Shown in pieces: positions 26,099-34,667 of a stretch of DNA of 64,000 nt. The notes beneath the pieces are model-generated. The model was not told where the DNA came from. It did not search any database and was given only the letters and a program-made list of their open reading frames with translations. The stretch is from Colicola sp016286205 (lineage in GTDB: Bacteria > Bacteroidota > Bacteroidia > Bacteroidales > Paludibacteraceae). The position numbers were made by a program, and so were the translations under genes. Position 1 is the stretch's first letter. Every line of letters starts with the position of its first letter. The stretch lies in assembly GCA_016286205.1 (NCBI GenBank), contig JAEESF010000006.1:1-64000 (forward strand). Direction: 5' to 3'.

Positions 26099-26130
26099 TT
26101 TGTATGCCTCTCCAAAATGCAGTAATTTTG
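26099..26130 (+). promoter_or_regulatory. Promoter of the 31-residue membrane peptide gene
   Basis: TTTG (26099-26102), a 20-base spacer, and TAATTTTG (26123-26130), 50 bases before the ATG. Confidence 0.75.
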
Positions 26131-26179
26131 CACCGTTTTTAGAACAAATTGTTGTCAAACCATTAAACATTTAACGCAT

Positions 26180-26275
26180 ATGAAAACTGTAAAACGAATT
26201 GGAATGGACGTGCTGGTAGCCGTTTATTGCTTGCAACTCCCGCTCATTGTTATCTATTTGGTAATGAATCTTTAA
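26180..26275 (+). CDS. Putative 31-residue single-span membrane peptide
   Basis: The short frame encodes MKTVKRIGMDVLVAVYCLQL plus PLIVIYLVMNL: a basic start followed by one hydrophobic helix, as in small regulatory membrane proteins. It is the first frame after a well-formed promoter and is followed by another gene 35 bases later, so it could be the first gene of that transcript. It faces the LytTR gene across a shared region with a perfect inverted repeat. I know no family for it. Coding status is inferred from promoter, composition and position. Confidence 0.5.
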   Translation: MKTVKRIGMDVLVAVYCLQLPLIVIYLVMNL

Positions 26276-26310
26276 TTCACTAATTCGCTAATTTTCAAAT
26301 TTATTCTATT

Positions 26311-26787
26311 ATGGACAAAACTGTTATTATTCAGCCTGAGAGCGGTTTGAAATACGATTGGAAAGCTATTGCTGCTAATCCGGGTGGAGTTCATAAACCG
26401 CAAATGGACTTAGTCGCCTACAAGGCATTTTATGTAAATACGATTGCGCAAGCGCGTGCGCGTGGCGAGGAACCGATTCTGGTTAGCCTGCCTATCATTG
26501 ACACCGATCGCTGTTTCGCGCATATTACGCGTGGTATGACCATGCAAGAACGCAAGAACGTTCTCTTTTGGCTGGGCGGCTCCACCGAGCGCCTGGGCAA
26601 TCTACACACATTGTACAATTTGGCCCTCTTCCGCATTGCTGCTCAGCACTGCGTGCATATAGTGGATGTCACTAGCCCAATGCTGGAAGATCCGCACTAC
26701 GAGCAATTGCTCGAACCGGATGGCGTTACGCTTTCCGAGGCTGGACAAGCTTTAGTGTCTTGCCGTTTTAGCGCGCTCGCGTGCTAA
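26311..26787 (+). CDS. SGNH/GDSL-hydrolase-like protein, degenerate
   Basis: This 158-residue soluble protein carries the segment FYVNTIAQARARGEEPILVSLP and the late segment DGVTLSEAGQALV, which resemble the middle and last blocks of SGNH hydrolases. The N-terminal GDS block is not visible, and the last block has DGVT where active enzymes have DxxH. It is therefore either a remnant or a non-catalytic relative, and the family call is weak. The 3' end overlaps the end of yidC by 36 bases tail to tail. The 35-base spacer before it is an ATTCACTAATTCGCTAATT repeat. Confidence 0.5.
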   Translation: MDKTVIIQPESGLKYDWKAIAANPGGVHKPQMDLVAYKAFYVNTIAQARARGEEPILVSLPIIDTDRCFAHITRGMTMQERKNVLFWLGGSTERLGNLHTLYNLALFRIAAQHCVHIVDVTSPMLEDPHYEQLLEPDGVTLSEAGQALVSCRFSALAC

Positions 26788-28659
26788 CTGTTGTTGCTCG
26801 CGTTGCATTTGCTCCAATCGAGCCATAAAGCCGGACTTTGGTTTGCCGGCTTTTTTCTTTTTGTTACGCTCCATCTCTTCCAGCATCTTCTTGTCATTCA
26901 GCGTCCAACGGAAGATCATGGTCTGCAGAATCGTGATGAAGAGTGATACGAGGTAGTAGTAACTCAATCCGGCTGCGTAGTCGTTGAATATGAAGAGGAA
27001 CATGAGTGGCATTGCGTACATCATGTACTTCATAAATTTCATATTCGGATCTGTTGCCTGAGATTGCATCGTGATATAGGTGTAAACGATGTTTACAATG
27101 GTCATCAAGAGGCAGAATAGCGACAGGTGATCGCCCAGCAACGGAATATCCATATTCCAGTGGAATACGGCATCGTAGGTCGAGAGGTCTGGCGCCCAAA
27201 GCAGCGATTTCCCACGTAGCTCAATAGCAGTCGGTAAGAACCAGAACATAGCTATCAGCACAGGGAATTGGAACAACATTGGCAGGCAACCTGACATCGG
27301 ATTTACTCCCGCTTGCTGATAAAGTTGCATAGTGGCCTGTTGGCGTTCTTGCATCTTGTCTGCAGGGAATTTCTCATTGATAGCATCTATCTGCGGCTTT
27401 AGCGCACGCATCTTCGCGCTCGATTTGTACGAAACAAATACGAACGGCAAAATAATCAGTTTGATCACTAGTGTCATCAGCAGAATAACAATACCGATGT
27501 GCAATCCCCAACCGGTGAAGAGGTCAAACATAGGAATAACGAGAATTACATTGATCCAACTGACGATTTTCCAACCCAGTGGCACCAGTTTGTTGAGATT
27601 CAGTTTCTCGTCTTTCTCCTTGCCTTCATCATAGGCTTTCAGGGTGTGATAGTGGTTCGGACCTAGATAGAAACGCATTCCCACAGGAGTCTTTCCGCTT
27701 AAGTCAAACGGAACAGACGTCTGAGTCGCATATTGCTTGATGTAGCCCGAGTGCTTCGGTTGCGGAGTCGATTGGAATTGTGAACCATTAAATGCATCGT
27801 CGGCAATCATCACGGTCGAGAAGAACTGGTCTTTGTAACCAATCCATCGTACGCGCGCAGATTCTTTCTCCGTATCATCTTTGCTCTCGCTCAGTTTCTC
27901 GATGTCACCGCCAACCAACATGTATTGCAGTTGTGCATAACGCTCCTCAAATTTGCGACCTTGTTCTTGCTGCGGAATCAGTTGACTCCATTGTATCTCC
28001 ATTGCATTGATATTCTGCGCCAGTTCTGTCTGCATATTGTGCGGCTCAATGGCAAAATGTACCATGTAGTCTGCCGACAGATCATATACAAAATCGATAT
28101 ACGACTCTTCGTTTTCTGTCTTCAGTCGCATGATGGCGCGATTCGGCACTTCGCTCTCTACTGGAGTGAAATAGAGATTACTTGTCTGCAGAATACGGTT
28201 GTTGGCGGTGATCAGAGTGAAAGCCAGTTGCGATTCATCCCCACGGAACAAACAGAGCGGATTCACACTGTCTCCTGCAGCATGATAATCCAGTAGTTCT
28301 GCTTTGCGGATAGTTCCTCCGTGTGACGAGATTGCGATTCTCAGATGCTCGTTTTCCAGCGTTACCAGTTGCTCCGTACCTTGTGCGGCTTGAGCAAACG
28401 TGCCATACGCAGCCTGCAGACGCTCTTGCGTCTTCTCCGGATCTGCTGCTTCGGTGGCATTCGTGTTGCTCTCGGCTGCTACTATCTGCAGCGAGTCGCT
28501 CAGACGTTGTGCCTCTGCTTCTGCCAGACGAACGGCATTGATAGAATCTTGTACGCGTTGACGCTCAGCCAATTCCTCTTTCGATGGACGGTTGAACATT
28601 GTAAATCCTACGATAATTGCGGCTATAATCAGAAAGCCGATCCATGTATTTTTATCCAT
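26752..28659 (-). CDS. yidC: Membrane protein insertase YidC
   Basis: This 635-residue inner-membrane insertase helps proteins enter the membrane with or without SecYEG. It has an N-terminal membrane anchor (about 6-21), a large periplasmic beta domain (about 75-345) and the conserved C-terminal helices (about 355-600) with GWGLHIGIVILLMTLVIKL and GCLPMLFQFPVLIAMFWFLP. A basic tail (ERNKKKKAGKPKSGF) may bind ribosomes. The length is normal for Bacteroidota. It lies 18 bases after the outer-membrane protein gene and overlaps the SGNH-like gene at its 3' end. Confidence 0.97.
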   Translation of the reverse strand: MDKNTWIGFLIIAAIIVGFTMFNRPSKEELAERQRVQDSINAVRLAEAEAQRLSDSLQIVAAESNTNATEAADPEKTQERLQAAYGTFAQAAQGTEQLVTLENEHLRIAISSHGGTIRKAELLDYHAAGDSVNPLCLFRGDESQLAFTLITANNRILQTSNLYFTPVESEVPNRAIMRLKTENEESYIDFVYDLSADYMVHFAIEPHNMQTELAQNINAMEIQWSQLIPQQEQGRKFEERYAQLQYMLVGGDIEKLSESKDDTEKESARVRWIGYKDQFFSTVMIADDAFNGSQFQSTPQPKHSGYIKQYATQTSVPFDLSGKTPVGMRFYLGPNHYHTLKAYDEGKEKDEKLNLNKLVPLGWKIVSWINVILVIPMFDLFTGWGLHIGIVILLMTLVIKLIILPFVFVSYKSSAKMRALKPQIDAINEKFPADKMQERQQATMQLYQQAGVNPMSGCLPMLFQFPVLIAMFWFLPTAIELRGKSLLWAPDLSTYDAVFHWNMDIPLLGDHLSLFCLLMTIVNIVYTYITMQSQATDPNMKFMKYMMYAMPLMFLFIFNDYAAGLSYYYLVSLFITILQTMIFRWTLNDKKMLEEMERNKKKKAGKPKSGFMARLEQMQREQQQLARERAKTARH

Positions 28660-28677
28660 TTATAGTGTATTTGTTAG

Positions 28678-29403
28678 TTACTTACTCAGTTTGCCGAACA
28701 TGATGCCTATGTATAGGCGCGGTCCGGACGGACTCATAAAATATTTCCAATCATCCGGTTCTGTCGTATCGACCAATTTGCTCCTGAAATTGCCGAACGG
28801 CAGCATATAATCAATTCGAATTAGCAGTGCCATATGGTTGCCTAATCCGATTTCCGTTCCAATGTACGGATCTACAAAGAAGAACGGCGTTTTTGTATAC
28901 GAGGCATTATATTTTGTCTCGTCTTCGTTTGCATAATCTTTCCCTTCGCTCTGTTCGGGAACGTATAGGCGTTTCATCGTTCCTCCGCCTATGGTTGCGC
29001 CTAATAATGGACGCACTCTTCCCCAATTCATATAGGCATCTAGCAGTATTCCTCCCCATCCGGTGCGTACATTTGAACCGGTTTTCATCAGTGGCATCGT
29101 GCTTACAAATCCTTCTGCACCTATGTGAATGTGATTTAGCAAATGCACGCGTAGTGCACCTCCTAAACCGTAGCAAAAACCGTCTTTGGGCAGTCCTTTC
29201 ACATATTCATAACTACCCAAACCCGTATTACTGAATATCTTGTCCGGCGAATCAGCAAACAGATATCCTCCGTGAAGCATCATTCCACCCGAAAAACCGG
29301 TGTACACGCCGTTTGTACGAGCCGCACGGCCACTCTGCTCCTGTGCGCATAGGCACAGGGGCAAGAGGACCAATACCAGAATGTATGCTATCCGTTTGTG
29401 CAT
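28678..29403 (-). CDS. Outer-membrane beta-barrel protein, unassigned
   Basis: This 241-residue secreted protein starts with a signal peptide (MHKRIAYILVLVLLPLCLCAQ). Alternating hydrophobic and aromatic segments with glycine follow (GVYTGFSGGMMLHGGYLF, GAEGFVSTMP, GWGGILLDAYMNWG, IGTEIGLGNHMALLIRIDYM), and it ends GPRLYIGIMFGKLSK, all typical of small outer-membrane barrels. A start five codons upstream (29418) would overlap deoD; the ATG at 29403, one base after the deoD stop, fits the signal peptide better. The role is unknown. Confidence 0.75.
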   Translation of the reverse strand: MHKRIAYILVLVLLPLCLCAQEQSGRAARTNGVYTGFSGGMMLHGGYLFADSPDKIFSNTGLGSYEYVKGLPKDGFCYGLGGALRVHLLNHIHIGAEGFVSTMPLMKTGSNVRTGWGGILLDAYMNWGRVRPLLGATIGGGTMKRLYVPEQSEGKDYANEDETKYNASYTKTPFFFVDPYIGTEIGLGNHMALLIRIDYMLPFGNFRSKLVDTTEPDDWKYFMSPSGPRLYIGIMFGKLSK

Positions 29404-29404
29404 C

Positions 29405-30118
29405 TTAGATGATGTCAAATGCTACGTCCATCATGTTGGTGAACGAGTTTTGGCGTTGCTCTGCGGTGGTTGCTTCGCCCGTCAGTATATGATCGCTCAC
29501 GGTGCAGATCACTAGTGCTTTCTTTCCCAAACGTGCAGCGTTCATGTATAGTGCAGGAGCTTCCATCTCGTCAGCCAGTACACCCATCTTCGTCCAATTG
29601 GCCTTACGCGGATCTTCGCTGTAGAATACGTCGGCCGAGAACACATTACCTACGTGGTAGGTATAACCGAATTTCTCGCATGCATCAGCAGCCTTACGTG
29701 CCAATTGGAAATCTGCTATCGGAGCAAAATGACCGCCCAGGTCATACTGTTGTGCGTAGTTACTGTCGGTGCAGCTTCCTAGAGCTATCACTAGGTCGCC
29801 CAGATGAACACTCATCTGACGAGCACCACACGAACCAACGCGAATAATGGTCTCTACATCATAGAAATTGAACAATTCATACGTGTAGATACCGATGGAC
29901 GGAATACCCATACCATGGCCCATTACCGATACTTCTTTTCCTTTGTACATGCCTGTGTAGCCGAACATATTGCGTACACTGGTCACCATTTTCGGGTTCT
30001 CCAGAAAACGCTCTGCCATCAGTTTTGCGCGAAGCGGGTCACCCGCCATAATCACTGTCTTTGCGATTTCGCCGTACTGCGCACCAATGTGCGGAGTAGG
30101 GCATTGATTTTTTGCCAT
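29405..30118 (-). CDS. deoD: Purine-nucleoside phosphorylase, DeoD type
   Basis: This 237-residue hexameric enzyme splits purine (deoxy)ribonucleosides to base and sugar-1-phosphate for salvage. It begins with the DeoD pattern PTPHIGAQYGEIAKTVIMAGDPLRAK, with MGHGMGIPSIGIYTYEL, the IRVGSCGA segment, and EMEAPALYMNAARLGKKAL binding the ribose. DHILTGEATTAEQRQNSF carries the catalytic aspartate. It is the upstream gene of the outer-membrane protein gene. Confidence 0.96.
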   Translation of the reverse strand: MAKNQCPTPHIGAQYGEIAKTVIMAGDPLRAKLMAERFLENPKMVTSVRNMFGYTGMYKGKEVSVMGHGMGIPSIGIYTYELFNFYDVETIIRVGSCGARQMSVHLGDLVIALGSCTDSNYAQQYDLGGHFAPIADFQLARKAADACEKFGYTYHVGNVFSADVFYSEDPRKANWTKMGVLADEMEAPALYMNAARLGKKALVICTVSDHILTGEATTAEQRQNSFTNMMDVAFDII

Positions 30119-30194
30119 AATTGTTTTGTGTTTTTTGTGGTTAATATTTTGTTTTCAATTTTTAAATCTTAAATTTGCAATCTTCACTACGGCT

Positions 30195-30992
30195 CTAGCC
30201 GTTCATCTTATACCATTCTATAGCTTTCGCTAGATCTTCCGGTGTGTCAATACCGATTGTCTCTATATTGGTCACGCCCACGCGGATCTTGTATCCGTTC
30301 TCCAACCAGCGCAGTTGTTCCAGACTCTCTGCTTGCTCCAGTGGAGTAGGGGCCAGTTTGGTTATCTCTTGCAGCACGTCCGCACGATAGGCATACATGC
30401 CTATGTGGCGGTAGAACTGACCTTTCTTCAGCCAATCTTCTTTCTCCACGCCGCGCAGATAAGGAATCACGCTTCGCGAGAACATCAGCGCTTCACCTGT
30501 CGTCTTGCTCCATGCTACCTTAGGTGTATTCGGATTCTCCAGGTCTGCCAACGTATCTTTCTCCGTGTATGGTCTAACTAGCGTGGCGATGTCTGTCGGG
30601 CAATGTTCTCCATCGTAATCCTCCGGAAAACACTCCATCAACGCTTGTATCTGTTCTGGGCGAATAAATGGTTCATCGCCTTGTATATTCACAATCACAG
30701 TGTCCTGGTCATTCTGCTCACGCCATGTGGGAGTGGTTATCGCCATATAGGCTTCCAGACAACGCTCTGTGCCGCATCGGTGGTCCGGACGAGTCATCAC
30801 TACTTTTCCTCCAAAGCCCTCCACCGCATCGTAGATGCGTTCGTCGTCTGTGGCTACCACAACCGTATCAAGCGCTTTCACGGCTTGCTCATACACACGG
30901 TGAATCACCATTTTGTGGCACAGGTCGGCCAGTGGCTTTCCTGGAAACCGAGTAGACGCATAACGCGCAGGGATAATTCCAATATATTTCAT
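30195..30992 (-). CDS. kdsB: 3-deoxy-manno-octulosonate cytidylyltransferase
   Basis: This 265-residue cytosolic enzyme activates Kdo to CMP-Kdo for lipid A core synthesis. It has the signature GIIPARYASTRFPGKPLAD (residues 5-23), VVVATDDERIYDAVEGFGG, VNIQGDEPFIRPEQI and the C-terminal GIDTPEDLAKAIEWY. The segment TPTWREQNDQ before VNIQGDEPF seems longer than usual. It lies 40 bases after mfd; that spacer is an AATTTTCAATTCTCAATTT repeat. Confidence 0.96.
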   Translation of the reverse strand: MKYIGIIPARYASTRFPGKPLADLCHKMVIHRVYEQAVKALDTVVVATDDERIYDAVEGFGGKVVMTRPDHRCGTERCLEAYMAITTPTWREQNDQDTVIVNIQGDEPFIRPEQIQALMECFPEDYDGEHCPTDIATLVRPYTEKDTLADLENPNTPKVAWSKTTGEALMFSRSVIPYLRGVEKEDWLKKGQFYRHIGMYAYRADVLQEITKLAPTPLEQAESLEQLRWLENGYKIRVGVTNIETIGIDTPEDLAKAIEWYKMNG

Positions 30993-31032
30993 CTCTATCT
31001 AAATTTTCAATCTACAATTTTCAATTCTCAAT

Positions 31033-34000
31033 TTACAAATCGCCGCTTTCTACTTTAGAAAGCAAGTTAATCGCTCCTTCTATCGTCTTCACATTGTGTA
31101 TCGAGGCATAACGCCTACCTGTTTTCTGACCCTTTTTGTCACGTTCTTCTGCCAGCAGACAACGCTCTGGGCGACTGATGGCATATTGCACTATCTTGCC
31201 GAAGGCTTCCGACTGCCAATATGCATCGCGTTTCTGAACGAAGTACAGTGTCATCCGCTCTTGTTTCAGTAGTATCTTCTCTATGCCCAATCGGCAACAT
31301 AGCCATCTTAGTCTAACTACCGAAAGCAATTCTTCTGCTTCTTGCGGCAGTGGCCCGAAGCGGTCTACCAGCCGTTTGCGAAAATCTTGCATTTGTTGCT
31401 CGCTGTGCAGACTGTCTAATTCTCGGTATAGCGTGATTCGCTCACTGATGTTCTCGATATAATCATTTGGAAAACATATGGGCAAATCGGTCTCCAGTTG
31501 CGCATCATTGCACCATAGGTGCTTTTCATCATTGAGCGACGCAGTCGCGCTCATTTCATCATTGAGTGGCTCTGCCACGCTCATTTCTTCTTTCAACTCC
31601 TCCACCGCCTCATTCAGTATGCGCTGATAAGTCTCGTAACCCAGGTCGGCAATAAATCCCGACTGTTCAGCGCCTAGCAGATTTCCCGCTCCACGAATAT
31701 CCAGATCTTGCATCGCCAGATTAAATCCCGCACCTAGTTCGGCAAACGTGCTCAGTGCTTCCAGTCGCCTCCGTGCATCTTCCGTCAGCAGTTCTTTGTC
31801 TGGCGCAATCAAGTAGCAATACGCTTTTCTGTTGCTTCGTCCCACGCGCCCTCTCAACTGATGCAGATCGGCTAGTCCGTATTGCTGCGCCGAGAAAATC
31901 AAAATTGTATTTACGTTAGGTATGTCAACGCCCGACTCGATTATCGTGGTCGAAATCAGTATGTCGTAGTCGTAGTTGATAAACGCTTCTAGCCGCTCTT
32001 CCATCTCATCTGCAGGCAGTTGGCCGTGTGCAATCACGATGCGTGCTTCCGGACACAAGGCATGAATCCTGTGCTCTATGCGTGGCAACATTTCTATGCG
32101 GTTGTTCACGATAAACACTTGCCCGTTTCTGCTCATCTCTAGTTCGATGGCTTCGCGAATAATATCTTCGTCGTCCAGTGTTATCAGTTCTGTTTGTACA
32201 GGATAACGATTGGCCGGCGGAGTCGTCATTACGCTTAAATCACGCGCACCGAGTAGCGAGAACTGCAATGTACGCGGTATAGGTGTCGCGGTTAGGGTCA
32301 GTACATCAATGTTCGCGCGCAGACTCTTCAGTTTCTCCTTTACGGCTACGCCGAATTTCTGCTCTTCGTCTATGATTAGCAATCCTAGGTCGTGCCATTT
32401 GACGCTTTTCCCGACTATCTTATGGGTGCCAATCAGTATGTCTATTTTTCCTGCTTCCAGGTCGACCAGCAGTTCTTTCGTCTCTTTGGCGGACTTCAGG
32501 CGACTCAGGTATTCTATCCGTACGGGTAGGTTCGCCATTCGTTCGCGGAACGTGTTGTAGTGTTGCAGGGCTAGGACAGTCGTCGGAACGAGTACGGCCA
32601 CTTGTTTGCCGTCCGTCGCTACTTTTAGTGCCGCACGCATCGCCACTTCTGTCTTGCCGAATCCCACGTCTCCGCAAACTAGTCGATCCATCGGCATCGG
32701 ACTCTCTAGGTCACGTTTAACATCTGCGGTCGCTTTCGCTTGGTCGGGCGTATCTTCGTAGAGGAACGAAGCTTCCATCTCATGTTGTATATATCCGTCT
32801 GGCGAGTACGCAAAGCCTTTTTGTTGCTTACGCGTAGCGTACAAGCGGATTAAGTCACGCGCAATGTCCTTTACTTTGTCTTTGGTCCGCTCTTTTAGCC
32901 TCTCCCACGCACCACTGCCCAGTCGCGCTATCGTGGGCTCTGAACCCTCGCGACCTTTGTATTTGCTGATACGGTGTAGGTTGTGAATACTCACGAATAC
33001 ATTCGCTCCGTCGCGGTAGTTCAGTTTGATCATCTCCTGTGGCCTACCGTTTACAGGCGTCGTTACGAGTCCGCCAAATCGAGCTATACCGTGGTCCGAG
33101 TGAACGACGTAATCACCTATCCTTAATTGGTTTATCTCGCGCAGCGTAATGATGGCTTTACCGCGTCGGGCATTCTCACTCGCCATCGATACTCGGTGGT
33201 AACGCTCGAATATCTGATGGTCGGTGTAGCAGCATATTTTCAGCCCGTGGTCCACAAAGCCCTCATGCAGCGTCGAGTTGATGCCAATAAATTTCTCTTG
33301 ACTCTCGACTCTCGACTCTTGACTTTCGACTATCGGCTCTTCGCTTTCTGCGTTAAAGATGGCGGAAAGGCGGTCCAACTGCTTCTTCTGCTCCGCCAGA
33401 ATATAGATTTTGTATCCGTCCTCTATATGTCGGCGTATGTCTTCTGTCAGTAGGTCAAACTGCTTGTGGAAGATCGGTTGTGGCACTGTGTCAAAGTTCA
33501 CTTGCTCGTACTTGTCCAGACTGCTTTTCTCCGCAATCTCAAGCGTACGCTTTTTTTCCAATAGGTCCTTCCAGTTAGTCTCCTTCCCTTTAGGGTGAAG
33601 AGCTTCGCTCGATCGAGCGTCCAGTGGACGGTCGTAGAACATTGTTGGGGTAGGCCCATTCTCCAACTTAAAGTTGACTATCCGCCAGTCGTTGCTTACC
33701 CACACAAAATCTTCACTCAGATAGTCCACTAAGCCGCTCATCCGCTCATCCCCTAATCCGGTCGTCCCTCCTATTATTTCTACCTTTTCAACGCGAGATT
33801 TGGATAGTTGGTCTTCTATGTCAAAAGTACGAATCGACTCAATCTCATCCCCAAAGAAATCCAAGCGATACGGGTCGTCGTGGCTATAACTGTAGATATC
33901 TACTATTCCTCCGCGGATGGCGTATTGACCGGGCTCAAACACAAAGTCCACACGCTCAAACCCTAATTCTGCCAACTGATTCCCAATCTCAGAGATCTGC

Positions 34001-34563
34001 ACTTCCTGACCGGTCTTCAGACTGAAACTGTTTTCTTCCAGTTCTTTCGGACTCGGCACTTTCTCCGCCATCGCCTCTGGATACGTCACCACGATTAGCC
34101 CTTTCGCCTCTCGCCTTTCGCCTTTTAGTGCACTCAGGCACTCCATCCTCTGTATCTCCGCCGCCTCATCGGTCGTACGTCTTTTCTTCGCCGCAGGAAA
34201 GTAATATACGCTTGCCTCTTTCGTCTTTTGACTATCGTCTATCGCCTCTCGCCTCTCGCCTTTCGCCTTTAGATCCCCGTACATATACCGTGCGGCTTCT
34301 TCATTGTCCATCACTATGAACAACGGCTTTTCCAGCGCTTTCAGCATCAACGCTCTCGCACTCGCATGCAATCCGCTGATGAGTAGATGTTTTCCAACCT
34401 CCCCTCCTTTTAGGGTGAAGGGCTTTGCCCGATTGGAGGTCCAGTGGACGTCCATAGAACCTCCAGGGGTAGGCCCCTTTCCTATCTCGCTTCGCACCTT
34501 TCTTATCTCTGGATGCTCCGCGAACAATCGTTGTAAATCATCTATCTCCACCTGTGCGCGCAT
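31033..34563 (-). CDS. mfd: Transcription-repair coupling factor Mfd, with in-frame repeat insertions
   Basis: This 1176-residue ATP-driven translocase removes stalled RNA polymerase and recruits excision repair. It shows the UvrB-like N-terminal part, the RNA-polymerase-interaction domain (QLRIGDYVVHSDHGIARFGG), helicase motifs (Walker A GDVGFGKTEVAMRAA at about 627, DEEQ in LIIDEEQKFGV, QLRGRVGRS) and the C-terminal TRCF domain. The ATG at 34563 is fixed by the promoter; eight more codons upstream are open but untranscribed. Conserved blocks are separated by at least six insertions encoded by repeats: 31502-31583, 33294-33349, 33579-33662, 34101-34128, 34231-34270 and 34396-34480. All stay in frame and lie between motifs, so the protein is probably functional. 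Confidence 0.95.
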   Translation of the reverse strand: MRAQVEIDDLQRLFAEHPEIRKVRSEIGKGPTPGGSMDVHWTSNRAKPFTLKGGEVGKHLLISGLHASARALMLKALEKPLFIVMDNEEAARYMYGDLKAKGERREAIDDSQKTKEASVYYFPAAKKRRTTDEAAEIQRMECLSALKGERREAKGLIVVTYPEAMAEKVPSPKELEENSFSLKTGQEVQISEIGNQLAELGFERVDFVFEPGQYAIRGGIVDIYSYSHDDPYRLDFFGDEIESIRTFDIEDQLSKSRVEKVEIIGGTTGLGDERMSGLVDYLSEDFVWVSNDWRIVNFKLENGPTPTMFYDRPLDARSSEALHPKGKETNWKDLLEKKRTLEIAEKSSLDKYEQVNFDTVPQPIFHKQFDLLTEDIRRHIEDGYKIYILAEQKKQLDRLSAIFNAESEEPIVESQESRVESQEKFIGINSTLHEGFVDHGLKICCYTDHQIFERYHRVSMASENARRGKAIITLREINQLRIGDYVVHSDHGIARFGGLVTTPVNGRPQEMIKLNYRDGANVFVSIHNLHRISKYKGREGSEPTIARLGSGAWERLKERTKDKVKDIARDLIRLYATRKQQKGFAYSPDGYIQHEMEASFLYEDTPDQAKATADVKRDLESPMPMDRLVCGDVGFGKTEVAMRAALKVATDGKQVAVLVPTTVLALQHYNTFRERMANLPVRIEYLSRLKSAKETKELLVDLEAGKIDILIGTHKIVGKSVKWHDLGLLIIDEEQKFGVAVKEKLKSLRANIDVLTLTATPIPRTLQFSLLGARDLSVMTTPPANRYPVQTELITLDDEDIIREAIELEMSRNGQVFIVNNRIEMLPRIEHRIHALCPEARIVIAHGQLPADEMEERLEAFINYDYDILISTTIIESGVDIPNVNTILIFSAQQYGLADLHQLRGRVGRSNRKAYCYLIAPDKELLTEDARRRLEALSTFAELGAGFNLAMQDLDIRGAGNLLGAEQSGFIADLGYETYQRILNEAVEELKEEMSVAEPLNDEMSATASLNDEKHLWCNDAQLETDLPICFPNDYIENISERITLYRELDSLHSEQQMQDFRKRLVDRFGPLPQEAEELLSVVRLRWLCCRLGIEKILLKQERMTLYFVQKRDAYWQSEAFGKIVQYAISRPERCLLAEERDKKGQKTGRRYASIHNVKTIEGAINLLSKVESGDL
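31502..31583. repeat. Hairpin units spaced by TCATCATTGAG inside mfd
   Basis: Two 30-base units (31524-31553 and 31554-31583) share TTTCATCATTGAG and CGCTCA and differ in the stem: CGAC/GTCG in one, TGGC/GCCA in the other. A third hairpin (GCACC-ata-GGTGC) with the same CATCATTG flank precedes them. The units encode repeats of LNDE in the protein. Confidence 0.75.
33294..33349. repeat. Heptamer (CGACTCT-type) array inside mfd
   Basis: GACTCTC/GACTCTT/GACTTTC units run through 33294-33349. On the coding strand they give EPIVESQESRVESQE. Confidence 0.75.
33579..33662. repeat. Interspersed palindromic element inside mfd, copy b
   Basis: The order of pieces is CCCTTTAGGGTGAAG, a GAGC-ttc-GCTC hairpin, GTCCAGTGGAC, TAGAAC and GGGGTAGGCCC. 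It matches copy a (34396-34480) piece by piece, but with a different stem. It is translated as GPTPTMFYDRPLDARSSEAL plus HPKGKE. Confidence 0.8.
34101..34128. repeat. Heptamer (GCCTCTC/GCCTTTC) array inside mfd
   Basis: CTTTCGCCTCTCGCCTTTCG followed by CCTTTTAG. On the coding strand it gives LKGERREAKG. Confidence 0.75.
34231..34270. repeat. Heptamer (GCCTCTC) array inside mfd, second
   Basis: Four to five units of GCCTCTC/GCCTTTC after CTATCGTCTATC. On the coding strand it gives KAKGERREAIDDSQ. Confidence 0.75.
34396..34480. repeat. Interspersed palindromic element inside mfd, copy a
   Basis: The order of pieces is CCTTTTAGGGTGAAG, a GGGC-ttt-GCCC hairpin, GTCCAGTGGAC, TAGAAC and GGGGTAGGCCCC. 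The hairpin stem differs from copy b by paired changes (GGGC/GCCC versus GAGC/GCTC). It is translated as GPTPGGSMDVHWTSNRAKPF plus TLKGGEV. Confidence 0.8.
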
Positions 34564-34573
34564 AAAAAGCGTG

Positions 34574-34605
34574 CAAAAGTACAACAAAAAATTTGAATTA
34601 CCAAA
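34574..34605 (-). promoter_or_regulatory. Promoter of mfd
   Basis: On the minus strand TTTG (34605-34602), a 20-base spacer, and TACTTTTG (34581-34574). The ATG at 34563 is only about five bases from the likely start, so the message is nearly leaderless. Confidence 0.8.
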
Positions 34606-34667
34606 TAATTTGGAAAAAAAATGAGTTGTGCTCGCATAAATGAATGGTTTTTCCGGATTATTTGGAG

